Shown here: positions 16,101-24,102 of the stretch, piece after piece
How the letters are laid out: each line of letters opens with the position of its first letter
How positions within the stretch are numbered: position 1 is the stretch's first letter
Assembly: GCA_023443225.1 (NCBI GenBank)
Contig: JAEZVF010000077.1
Location: forward strand, 83,036-147,035
Origin: Bacillota bacterium
Lineage (GTDB): Bacteria > Bacillota > Clostridia > Lachnospirales > Lachnospiraceae
Direction: 5' to 3'
Length of the DNA stretch: 64,000 nt
The notes under the pieces: model-generated
What the model saw: only the letters and a program-made list of their open reading frames with translations
Database searches by the model: none
Told to the model about the DNA's origin: nothing
Translations under genes and position numbers: made by a program

Positions 16101-18671
16101 TTAGTATGTTGGAACACTCATTGTGCTCATTTTGATCTCATTACCTGACAAGTCTGTAATCTTATTGTTATTGTTTGGCACTAACGTCATGGTTGTATTC
16201 GTAGCAGGTGTACTCTTCAAATGAACGGAAAGTATACTACCATTGATTATTGCTGATGAATACAAATCACTAGAGCCCTGAATAACCTGGAAGCTTGGTG
16301 TTCCTGTAATTACTTCATCAAAGGTAATAACAATTGTATAAGGAGAATTAAATCTAACACTGCTAATACGTGGAGCAGCATTCTCTTTTAGATATAAGGT
16401 CTGAGAATATTTTTCCATAGCAGAATAACTGTCCTGATAGCCTTTGATTCCACTTATTGTAAACGGATATGCAGTAGTAGCAGGAAGGCAACCCGGATTC
16501 AACCTCAATTTGACAATTGCACTAGTTGGGGTATTTTCTGTTACTTCAGCACTGGCGATGGTACCACCCGTTCCAATTAAGGAATAATTACTAACCGTTT
16601 GTGCTGATACCAAATCCAACTTCTTATCAAAATATACATTGATAATATTTGGGTCATTCGCATCCTGTTGAACGGATAGCGGTGACGATAATTTGCTGGC
16701 AACAGAGACTACCTTCTGTACAGAAACCGTTGTTGCTGTATTGGCATTGCCATAAGTATCACGAACAAAGGTCGCTGGTATACTTAGTGTATAAACTCCT
16801 TCTTCCGTTAATTGACTTGACTGTAAGATCAAGGTTACCTTATCGTCTTTTGAATAACCGGAATAATTCAGAATTCTATCTGAATAAATCGTATTATCCG
16901 GTTTTACTATCTTCGCTGATAAACTTGCATTCGAGTTAACCAAGGTAACATTTTTATTATAAGTTAAAGTAAGTATGTAAGAGTCAACACCGTTTTGGTT
17001 CACAACTTCTAATAAAGAGTTGGTAAGTACCGGAAGTGTATTATCTAAAGTAAAGTTTACGCTACGCTTATGTATTGTAGATGCGGTTGTATCATTATAA
17101 GAAACATTGTAACTATTCCATCCGGTGATAGATACTTCCTGTGTACCACTTAAAATTGCTGAAGAATCCGGTATCGTGTAATTAACTTTCTTAGGATCTG
17201 TACTGTCAACAACTCCATTGATATAGGCTCCGTTGCTTAAGGTGATATAACCACTGTATTGAATTGCTCTGGAGAATGTTGCTGTTAAGGTGTTATAACC
17301 AGTACGTTCGATGTTAATTAGGGCTGCTTGTGCTCTTTGTGATGTGTCTGTGGACAAGTAAGCGATCACTGGTAAGGATGCCGGTGAGTTGCCGGACAAA
17401 TCTGTAATGCCGGATATGCTGATTTGGAATCTCTTATTCCTATCAACTTCTGGCATAGTTCTTAAATCAATACTTAAGGATTTGTTGTCTGCCGTCTTCA
17501 CATAATTTGCTTTTGTATTCAACATTGCTATTGTCGTTGCCTGTGCTGCAGTTGAACTGTATGATTCTAACCTTGCATCAGTAATATGTAGATTAGAGAA
17601 GTTCATAGGTTCACTAAAGTTTATGTAGGCAATCAAACCAGTATCATCTACAGTTGAATTTACAAAGTAAGGTTTACTGTTATCATAAAAATCTAAATTC
17701 TCATTGTAAGCTTTTAAAGCTGTATTGTCAGTACTCTTTATTGATGAACTTAGACGTAATCCATAGGTACCATTAAATGAATTCGCCGCTGTAATGGTAA
17801 GGGTCTTGCCGTCTGTAGATAAGGAACCGGTAAGGTTACCTAATGCAGTAGCTGAAACTCCCTTAGAATCAATCATGGATGCAATTACAATGGATTCAAG
17901 GAGCTTATTCCCTGTTCCAATTATTGTGGAAGAATTTATTGGCTTATCAAATTGAATCTCTAATTTGTTTGATTCTATTAAATTAACCTTTACAACATTG
18001 ACGGTCTTTCCGACAATCTCAATGGTAAGTGAATCATTGACGATACTGCTTGTTACTCCATTAGGAGTCATAGCTGCCACGGCTTTTAATCTGCATAAGC
18101 CTGGTTGTAAGCCAGTAACAATACCTTGCTTGTTAACTGTAGCAACCTGTTTTCCACTTTCTAAACTTTCAATCGCCCAATAAGTCTTATCACTTGCATT
18201 TTTGGGTGTAATAGATCTGGCAAAATCATAAATCTCGCCTACTGCAATCACATGTCTTCCATTTTCTGCAATCTTTTTATTACTAATGCTCACTGCAGTA
18301 GCCGGAATCTTTACTGTTACTCTACAAGAGAGAAATATGGATTTCCCATTTTTATAAGTTATTTTACATCTAGCATCTGCAATCCCTTTACCAACAGTAG
18401 TTACCTTGCCGGCTAAAAGATCTTTGGTAGCTTCTACCGTTATTACATCTTCATTTTTTGAATACCAAACTGTTTTTTTAACATTTTTCCTAGAAACATT
18501 TAATGCATTCAATGTAAAGGTTGCTTCGGTTCCGACAATTGTCTTTTTTGTAGACGACAATACCGGTTTAGCAGCTGCACTAGCTGTTTGCCATGCACTG
18601 GTATTAATTATTGGTAACGCCAAGATAATAGCCAGTACTAGTGCTACACCTTTCAATATACGTTTCTTCAT
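16101..18671 (-). CDS. large secreted Ig-like surface protein
   Basis: The 856-residue protein has a signal peptide (MKKRILKGVALVLAIILALP, cleaved about residue 33). Two Big_2-like domains follow (about 38-125 and 127-225), then successive SbsA/Big_5-type Ig-like repeats to the end, including LEIQFDKPINSSTI, GYNTLTATFSRAIQYSGY and SPYTIVITFDEVITGTPSFQ. It aligns along its length with the adjacent 566-residue protein but lacks the Y/D/W linker and has several extra Ig-like repeats. No anchor motif is visible. A role in the cell envelope or surface layer is likely but not proven. GGAGG precedes the start. Confidence 0.8.
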   Translation of the reverse strand: MKKRILKGVALVLAIILALPIINTSAWQTASAAAKPVLSSTKKTIVGTEATFTLNALNVSRKNVKKTVWYSKNEDVITVEATKDLLAGKVTTVGKGIADARCKITYKNGKSIFLSCRVTVKIPATAVSISNKKIAENGRHVIAVGEIYDFARSITPKNASDKTYWAIESLESGKQVATVNKQGIVTGLQPGLCRLKAVAAMTPNGVTSSIVNDSLTIEIVGKTVNVVKVNLIESNKLEIQFDKPINSSTIIGTGNKLLESIVIASMIDSKGVSATALGNLTGSLSTDGKTLTITAANSFNGTYGLRLSSSIKSTDNTALKAYNENLDFYDNSKPYFVNSTVDDTGLIAYINFSEPMNFSNLHITDARLESYSSTAAQATTIAMLNTKANYVKTADNKSLSIDLRTMPEVDRNKRFQISISGITDLSGNSPASLPVIAYLSTDTSQRAQAALINIERTGYNTLTATFSRAIQYSGYITLSNGAYINGVVDSTDPKKVNYTIPDSSAILSGTQEVSITGWNSYNVSYNDTTASTIHKRSVNFTLDNTLPVLTNSLLEVVNQNGVDSYILTLTYNKNVTLVNSNASLSAKIVKPDNTIYSDRILNYSGYSKDDKVTLILQSSQLTEEGVYTLSIPATFVRDTYGNANTATTVSVQKVVSVASKLSSPLSVQQDANDPNIINVYFDKKLDLVSAQTVSNYSLIGTGGTIASAEVTENTPTSAIVKLRLNPGCLPATTAYPFTISGIKGYQDSYSAMEKYSQTLYLKENAAPRISSVRFNSPYTIVITFDEVITGTPSFQVIQGSSDLYSSAIINGSILSVHLKSTPATNTTMTLVPNNNNKITDLSGNEIKMSTMSVPTY

Positions 18672-18872
18672 TCATTTTCCTCCTTTAATATACCGAACTC
18701 AAACATTAACCCAACATTCGAACTCAATTCCCAACCTCTATTGTACATCATACGGTTTCTTTTTGTCAAAAGTTTGTTTAAATTATACTATAATACCACT
18801 TTTTTTAATTTATTGTAATATTTTCTTTGAAAACGGTTGTGAAAGTATCCAATATACTCCAAAAATTATAAG

Positions 18873-18929
18873 AAAAAAATACCGCAGGAACTTTTTTGCA
18901 ATAATATAATAACAAAATAATTCCTGCGG
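18873..18929 (-). terminator. terminator after pheT
   Basis: CCGCAGGAA and TTCCTGCGG pair across a 30-nt AT-rich loop and are followed on the minus strand by ATTTTTTT. It lies 26 bp past pheT. Confidence 0.75.
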
Positions 18930-18954
18930 AGCTTATATAAAAAGTCTTTTAATT

Positions 18955-21393
18955 CTACTGTCTAAGTTCAATGCCAAGCTTGCCAAGACCGTTTAGAATC
19001 TTAGTCATGACTTCGGTCACGTCTTTTTCTTCAAGAGTTCTGTCCTTTGCACGGAAGGTGATGGAATACGCCATGGATTTGTGTCCTGCTGCAATCTGAG
19101 CACCTTCGTATACATCAAAGAGGTGATAGCTTTCAAGAATGGCTCCACCATTCTTTCGAATCACTGCTTCTACCTCTCCTGCCAGAATGTCTTTCTTCAT
19201 CAGCATACTGATATCACGGGTGACTGCAGGGTATTTTGCAATTCCTTCGTATTTTACATCGAAGCTAGCACGGGATATGATTTCTGGCATATCAAGGACT
19301 GCCACATATGCCTTTTCACCTATATCATAATTGTCAAGTACTTCAGGATGCACTTCTCCAAGATAACCGATAATGACCCCGTCATAAATAATATTAGCCT
19401 GACGCCCAGGGTGAAGGAAGGTCTTTCCAGCTTTTGGATCATAGGAGACTAACTTCTTCATACCGACTTTTTCTAAATATTCTTCTACAACACCTTTTAA
19501 GTCAAAGAAATCACCTACACCATACATTCCAAGGGTAAACTGCACTCTTTCATCAGGAAGCTCTGTAACCGGCAATGCTTTTGGAAGATATACTGTTCCC
19601 AGTTCGTATAAGCGAACATTCTTATTTCTTCTATTGTAATTTGTTGATAATGAAGTTAAGATACCGTTCAAAGGAAGAGTTCTCATAATACTATAATCTT
19701 CTCCCAATGGATTGGAAATCGTTACGGTTTCTCTTAATTTGTCATCGGAAGGTATTAATAATTTATCAAATACTTTTGGACTCTCAAAGGAATAAGTCAT
19801 ACCTTCACAAAAACCAAATAATTCTGCGACATTTCTGGCTACATTTTCAATCCGTAACTTAAAGGATAATTTTCCTGTTGTTGCAGCACCAGATGGTAAT
19901 GTTGTAGGGATATTATCGTAACCGTAGAAACGTGCCACCTCTTCATCTAAATCCGCCTGGCATTCTAAATCCTGTCTCCAACTTGGTACAATTACTTCAC
20001 CTGTTTTTTCATCATAATCAAGATCAATTCTTTTAAAATATCCGATCATGGTCTCTTTGTCCAGGTTAGTTCCCAAAAGCTGGTTTGTTCTCTCATGATT
20101 AAAAGCAATTCTACTTGCTTCTCTTTTTTTCTCATATACATCAACTGCTCCACCAACTACTTCACCTGCTCCCAGTTCTTCAATTAACTGGCAGGCTCTG
20201 TTCATGGCTTCTATAGCGGTATTCGGATCCAGTCCTTTTTCAAACTTAGCTGCTGCATCCGTACGAAGTCCCAATTTCTTACCGGTCAAACGGATATTGG
20301 TGCCATCAAAGCATGCTGCTTCAAATAAAACGGTTTTTACATTATCGGAAATCTTTGAATTCTCTCCGCCCATGATTCCGGCAATTCCAACTGGCTTTTC
20401 TGCATCGCAAATCATAAGTATGGAAGAATCCACTTTTCTTATCTGTTCATCTAAGGTTTGGAATTCTTCACCTTCCTGTCCTCTTCTGACAATGATTTTC
20501 CTGCCGGCCACCAAGTCCAAATCATATGCATGCATTGGTTGTGAATATTCTTCCATAACATAGTTTGTTATATCAACCAGATTATTGATTGGGCGAATTC
20601 CACAAGCTGCCAGGCGTCTCTGCATCCATAAGGGTGACGGAGCTATCTTGATATTCTTGACAACCCTTGCAACATAACGGCTGCAAAGTTCTTTATCCTG
20701 GATCTCAACAGATATATAGTCACTGGCTTTTTCTGCATTACCGGTTTTTTGAATTACAGGAGGACAAAATTTCTTTCCAAAGGTTGCAGCTGCTTCTCTA
20801 GCAATTCCAAGAACTCCAAAACAGTCCACACGGTTTGAAGTGATTTCATACTCAAATACTACGTCATTAAGTCCCAACGCACTAATTGCGCTTGAACCGA
20901 TCTTAATCCCATCGTAGGCAGGATTATCACTGAAAATATAGATTCCATCACTCGGTGCATCCGGATACATTTCTTTGGTAGAGCCAAGTTCTTCGATGGA
21001 ACACATCATTCCGCAGGATTCTATTCCACGAAGTTTGCCCTTCTTAATCTTAATACCACCGGGAGTTTTATTTCCGTCGTGTCCACCAGCAACACGTCCA
21101 CCGTCTAATACTACCGGAACCACATCTCCTTCTTTTACATTAGGTGCACCGGTTACGATCTGCACGGTATCACCTTCCTCTGTAATTTGAACCTGACATA
21201 CAATTAATTTATCAGCATCTGGGTGTCTTTCTATTTTTAAGATTTTACCTACTACTATTTTTTCTAAATCAGCATCCAGCTTTTCATAACCTTCCACTTT
21301 TGATCCGGACAATGTCATTGCATCGGTGTATTCCTGAGCAGTTACATCCAGATCTGGCACATAAGCTTTTATCCATGATAATGGTGTATTCAT
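18955..21393 (-). CDS. pheT: phenylalanyl-tRNA synthetase beta subunit
   Basis: PheT forms the alpha2-beta2 synthetase with PheS and carries editing and tRNA-binding domains. The 812-residue protein starts MNTPLSWIKAYVPDLDVTAQ. An EMAPII-type tRNA-binding OB domain (about 40-155, VGKILKIERHPDADKLIVCQ) follows, then B3/B4 editing (about 210-390), B5 (about 410-480), the catalytic-like core, and a C-terminal ferredoxin-like anticodon-binding domain (about 715-812, KYPAVTRDISMLM). AGGAGG precedes the start. pheS lies 44 bp upstream on the same strand, and a T-box controls both. Confidence 0.97.
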   Translation of the reverse strand: MNTPLSWIKAYVPDLDVTAQEYTDAMTLSGSKVEGYEKLDADLEKIVVGKILKIERHPDADKLIVCQVQITEEGDTVQIVTGAPNVKEGDVVPVVLDGGRVAGGHDGNKTPGGIKIKKGKLRGIESCGMMCSIEELGSTKEMYPDAPSDGIYIFSDNPAYDGIKIGSSAISALGLNDVVFEYEITSNRVDCFGVLGIAREAAATFGKKFCPPVIQKTGNAEKASDYISVEIQDKELCSRYVARVVKNIKIAPSPLWMQRRLAACGIRPINNLVDITNYVMEEYSQPMHAYDLDLVAGRKIIVRRGQEGEEFQTLDEQIRKVDSSILMICDAEKPVGIAGIMGGENSKISDNVKTVLFEAACFDGTNIRLTGKKLGLRTDAAAKFEKGLDPNTAIEAMNRACQLIEELGAGEVVGGAVDVYEKKREASRIAFNHERTNQLLGTNLDKETMIGYFKRIDLDYDEKTGEVIVPSWRQDLECQADLDEEVARFYGYDNIPTTLPSGAATTGKLSFKLRIENVARNVAELFGFCEGMTYSFESPKVFDKLLIPSDDKLRETVTISNPLGEDYSIMRTLPLNGILTSLSTNYNRRNKNVRLYELGTVYLPKALPVTELPDERVQFTLGMYGVGDFFDLKGVVEEYLEKVGMKKLVSYDPKAGKTFLHPGRQANIIYDGVIIGYLGEVHPEVLDNYDIGEKAYVAVLDMPEIISRASFDVKYEGIAKYPAVTRDISMLMKKDILAGEVEAVIRKNGGAILESYHLFDVYEGAQIAAGHKSMAYSITFRAKDRTLEEKDVTEVMTKILNGLGKLGIELRQ

Positions 21394-21437
21394 CCTTTTA
21401 AACCTCCTAAAATCTTCTATTTCCTAGTAACTGCTGC

Positions 21438-22457
21438 TTAAAACTGCTTTAAGAAACGGGTATCGTTCTCATAGAGAAGTCTCATATCATCTATCTCGTA
21501 TTTGAATAAAGTAATACGTTCAAGACCAACGCCAAATGCGAAGCCGGTATATTCTTCTGGGTCAATACCGCTCATTCTTAGTACATTTGGATGTACCATA
21601 CCACAACCTAAGATTTCAACCCAACCGGACCCCTTACAGAAACGGCATCCCTTTCCACCGCATTTAAAACAGGTCACATCAACCTCTGCACTTGGCTCTG
21701 TAAATTGGAAATGATGCGGTCTGAATTTAACTTTCGTTTCTTCACCAAAAAGTTGTTTGGCAAACTCTGCCAAGGTACCTTTTAAATCAGCAAAGGTAAT
21801 GTTTTTATCTATAACCAGACCCTCAATCTGATGAAAACTTGGGGAATGGGTTGCGTCTACTTCATCTGAACGAAAAACTCTTCCAGGTGCTATCATACGA
21901 ATTGGAAGCTTGCCTTTCTCCATTTCATGAACCTGTACCGGTGAGGTCTGTGACCTAAGCAGGATATCACCAGCTACATAGAAGGTATCCTGCTCATCTT
22001 TGGCAGGATGGTTTGCAGGGATATTTAATGCTTCAAAATTATAGTAATCATACTCTACTTCCGGTCCTTCTACTACTTCATAACCCATTCCAATAAAGAT
22101 TCTCTCAACCTCTTCTAATGCTATACTATTTGGATGACGATGCCCTACCATTGGTTTCTTTGCAGGTAGTGTAACATCAATGGTCTCACTCTTTATCTTT
22201 TCTTCTCTTATTTTCTTTTCAAAGGCAGATTTCTTTTCCTCTAATTTCTCTTCTAGAATAGTTCTCGCCTCATTTACTAACTGTCCTACGATTGGACGTT
22301 CCTCCGGTGATACATCCTTCATTGATTTTAATACATTGGTAAGTTCACCTTTTTTGCCTAAAAAGGCTACTCTAATATCATTTAATTTCTCAAGTTCTTC
22401 AGAAACACTGATTTTTGCTAATGCTTCGTCCATTATGGCTTTTAATTTTTCTTTCAT
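21438..22457 (-). CDS. pheS: phenylalanyl-tRNA synthetase alpha subunit
   Basis: PheS carries the class II aminoacylation core. The 339-residue protein has an N-terminal coiled coil (about 1-85). Motif 2 reads GRVFRSDEVDATHSPSFHQ, and motif 3 is FAFGVGLERITLFKYEI. The ATG at 22457 follows GGAG. The leader is unusual: a Phe T-box ends at about 22725, then a 204-bp palindrome fills 22488-22691, leaving only 30 bp before the start codon. Confidence 0.97.
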   Translation of the reverse strand: MKEKLKAIMDEALAKISVSEELEKLNDIRVAFLGKKGELTNVLKSMKDVSPEERPIVGQLVNEARTILEEKLEEKKSAFEKKIREEKIKSETIDVTLPAKKPMVGHRHPNSIALEEVERIFIGMGYEVVEGPEVEYDYYNFEALNIPANHPAKDEQDTFYVAGDILLRSQTSPVQVHEMEKGKLPIRMIAPGRVFRSDEVDATHSPSFHQIEGLVIDKNITFADLKGTLAEFAKQLFGEETKVKFRPHHFQFTEPSAEVDVTCFKCGGKGCRFCKGSGWVEILGCGMVHPNVLRMSGIDPEEYTGFAFGVGLERITLFKYEIDDMRLLYENDTRFLKQF

Positions 22458-22487
22458 GGCAATCTCCTTTCTTATTCTAACAAAGTA

Positions 22488-22691
22488 TCGGCGTTTGCGA
22501 ACCTCTTACTTGCGTCTATTGATGTTCCTGTGTTCTTTGGCTGTCTCTACAATTTGCAGAAATTGTTCGACTTACACATACAATAAATGCATTTGTATGT
22601 GACGTTCGAACGATTTCTGCAAACAGTAACGACAGACAAAGAACACATTGGAACAATCATAGACACAAGCAAGAGTTTCGCAAATGCCTAA
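22488..22691. repeat. 204-bp palindromic MITE-like element in the pheS leader
   Basis: The two arms are inverted copies with roughly 80% identity by eye and meet at about 22583-22590. The ends read TCGGCGTTTGCGAACC and, inverted from the right, TAGGCATTTGCGAAAC. These match the right terminal repeat of the IS1182-like element at 57224-58972 (TAGGCGTTTGCGAAAC) at 14/16 and 15/16 positions. CTAACAAAGTA (22477-22487) and TTAACAAAATA (22692-22702) flank it as an 11-bp near-direct repeat, matching the 11-bp direct repeat flanking the IS. It has no coding capacity. It is probably a non-autonomous derivative moved by that transposase. Confidence 0.8.
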
Positions 22692-22724
22692 TTAACAAAA
22701 TAGATAACAGGGACATAAATGCAC

Positions 22725-23045
22725 AAAAAAACCGTCCCATATAAAACAGGGACGGAGTAAGATTCTATAATTCCGCGGTACCACCCAAATTCCTATGTAG
22801 CACAGTCCATTCCTAAAAGGAACTTAAGGTTACATAAGCACTTAAATATATGCGTAACGTGCATCAACGTCATCTCCTACTAACAGTGTTTTGAATTCAA
22901 AGATGCGGCTCCGGTGAGAAATTGGATAATTATCTGAACTTAAGGAAGCTTTCAGCCATTGACTTCCCCTCTCTGCAAGAAAATAATTATTTGAAATGCA
23001 AAGATACTACTATGCATCTATAGCAAACACCTTCACAGCCTTTTT
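22725..23045 (-). ncRNA. T-box leader, phenylalanine specific, with terminator
   Basis: The T-box sequence TGGGTGGTACCGCGGAA is at 22770-22786 on the minus strand and is followed by the terminator stem CCGTCCC/GGGACGG with seven T residues (22725-22755). Upstream lies the stem I/AG-bulge region (GCAGAGAGGGGAAG, then GGCTGAAAGC). A UUC Phe specifier sits at 22918-22920 in the context AATTTCTCACC. Uncharged tRNA-Phe binding would favour antitermination and expression of pheS-pheT. The exact 5' end is estimated. Confidence 0.93.
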
Positions 23046-23057
23046 TGTATTGTATTT

Positions 23058-23085
23058 ATTCTAGCATAATTTTTTTTCTTGTCAA
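23058..23085 (-). promoter_or_regulatory. sigma-A promoter of the pheST T-box transcript
   Basis: TTGACA (23080-23085) and TAGAAT (23058-23063) are separated by 16 bp on the minus strand, just upstream of the T-box leader. Confidence 0.75.
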
Positions 23086-23181
23086 GAGGCAGAATATGAC
23101 CATAATATTTTTGACTAAGTATCATACAATATACATATACTAAAATAAACCATATATTATATACGCACTGCGAGGTATGCC

Positions 23182-24102
23182 ATGACCATCCTTCATCTTT
23201 ATAAAATTTTGAAAGCTTTTAATAGAAAAATCAGAGAGGATTCTATTTCAGCATTTTCTGCAATGGCTGCATTTTTTGTAATTATATCATTTTTCCCATT
23301 TATTATGTTATTGCTTACCTTAGTGCAATACCTTCCCATAACAGAAAGTACCATGCTTTATACCTTAACGGATCTCTTCCCTAGAACTGTTAATGCCTTA
23401 ATCGTTCGAATTGTAACGGAAATCTATGATAAGTCCTCCGGAACCTTAATTTCCATTACTGCAATTTCTGCTCTTTGGTCTGCTTCCCGTGGTATTTTTG
23501 CCGTTGTTAAAGGCCTAAATTCTGTTTATGATATTGAGGAAACCAGAATGGGGATTAAATTGCGGGTTATGGCTGCTATTTATACCTTGATTTTCGCAGT
23601 TATGATGTTAATAACCATTGTTATTTTGATATTTGGAAATCGGCTTTATATTGGCATTGAAAACAAAATACCCCTCTTAAAAGATTTAGCACTGGTCATA
23701 ATCAGCATACGGACTATCGCCGGTTTATGCATATTAACTCTCTTTTTCCTACTGTTATATATTTTTATACCCAATCGAAAAACAAGGCTATATAAAGAGT
23801 TACCCGGCGCCTTACTTTCAGCCGCCGGGTGGATGGGTTTCTCCTATCTATATTCTTTTTATATTGATAACATGGGTAATTACTCCAATACCTATGGCAG
23901 TCTGACCGCCATTGTACTGTTCATGCTCTGGTTCTATGTTTGTATGTATATCATGTTTCTAGGTGGTGAAGTAAATGTAGTTTTATCCTCTGGCAACATA
24001 CTATATTATATAAGACAGGCAAGGCAGAAGCAGAAAGCATTAAAAAATAATGATGGTAACACCGTCTTAGAGGCACAGGAACATGGAAACCATAAACACT
24101 AA
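23182..24102 (+). CDS. YihY/BrkB-family membrane protein
   Basis: The 306-residue protein has six hydrophobic segments and family signatures: SAFSAMAAFFVIISFFPF in TM1, SALWSASRGIFAVVKGLN, then LPGALLSAAGWMGFSYLYS and YGSLTAIVLFMLWFYVCMY. The family was once called ribonuclease BN but is an integral membrane family of unknown function. GAGGT precedes the ATG. It is convergent with the SpoIID-like gene and overlaps its 3' end by 4 bp. A C-terminal hydrophilic tail of about 35 residues is probably cytoplasmic. Confidence 0.88.
   Translation: MTILHLYKILKAFNRKIREDSISAFSAMAAFFVIISFFPFIMLLLTLVQYLPITESTMLYTLTDLFPRTVNALIVRIVTEIYDKSSGTLISITAISALWSASRGIFAVVKGLNSVYDIEETRMGIKLRVMAAIYTLIFAVMMLITIVILIFGNRLYIGIENKIPLLKDLALVIISIRTIAGLCILTLFFLLLYIFIPNRKTRLYKELPGALLSAAGWMGFSYLYSFYIDNMGNYSNTYGSLTAIVLFMLWFYVCMYIMFLGGEVNVVLSSGNILYYIRQARQKQKALKNNDGNTVLEAQEHGNHKH

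Noticed and set aside
18406..18909. A 167-codon plus-strand frame over the start of the Ig-like gene
   Set aside because: It is antisense to a clear signal peptide and Big_2 domain, and its tail runs through the terminator region; no ribosome site.
22488..22691. Palindrome as part of the T-box itself
   Set aside because: The T-box terminator with its T run ends at 22725; the palindrome is separate and has IS-like ends and flanking repeats.
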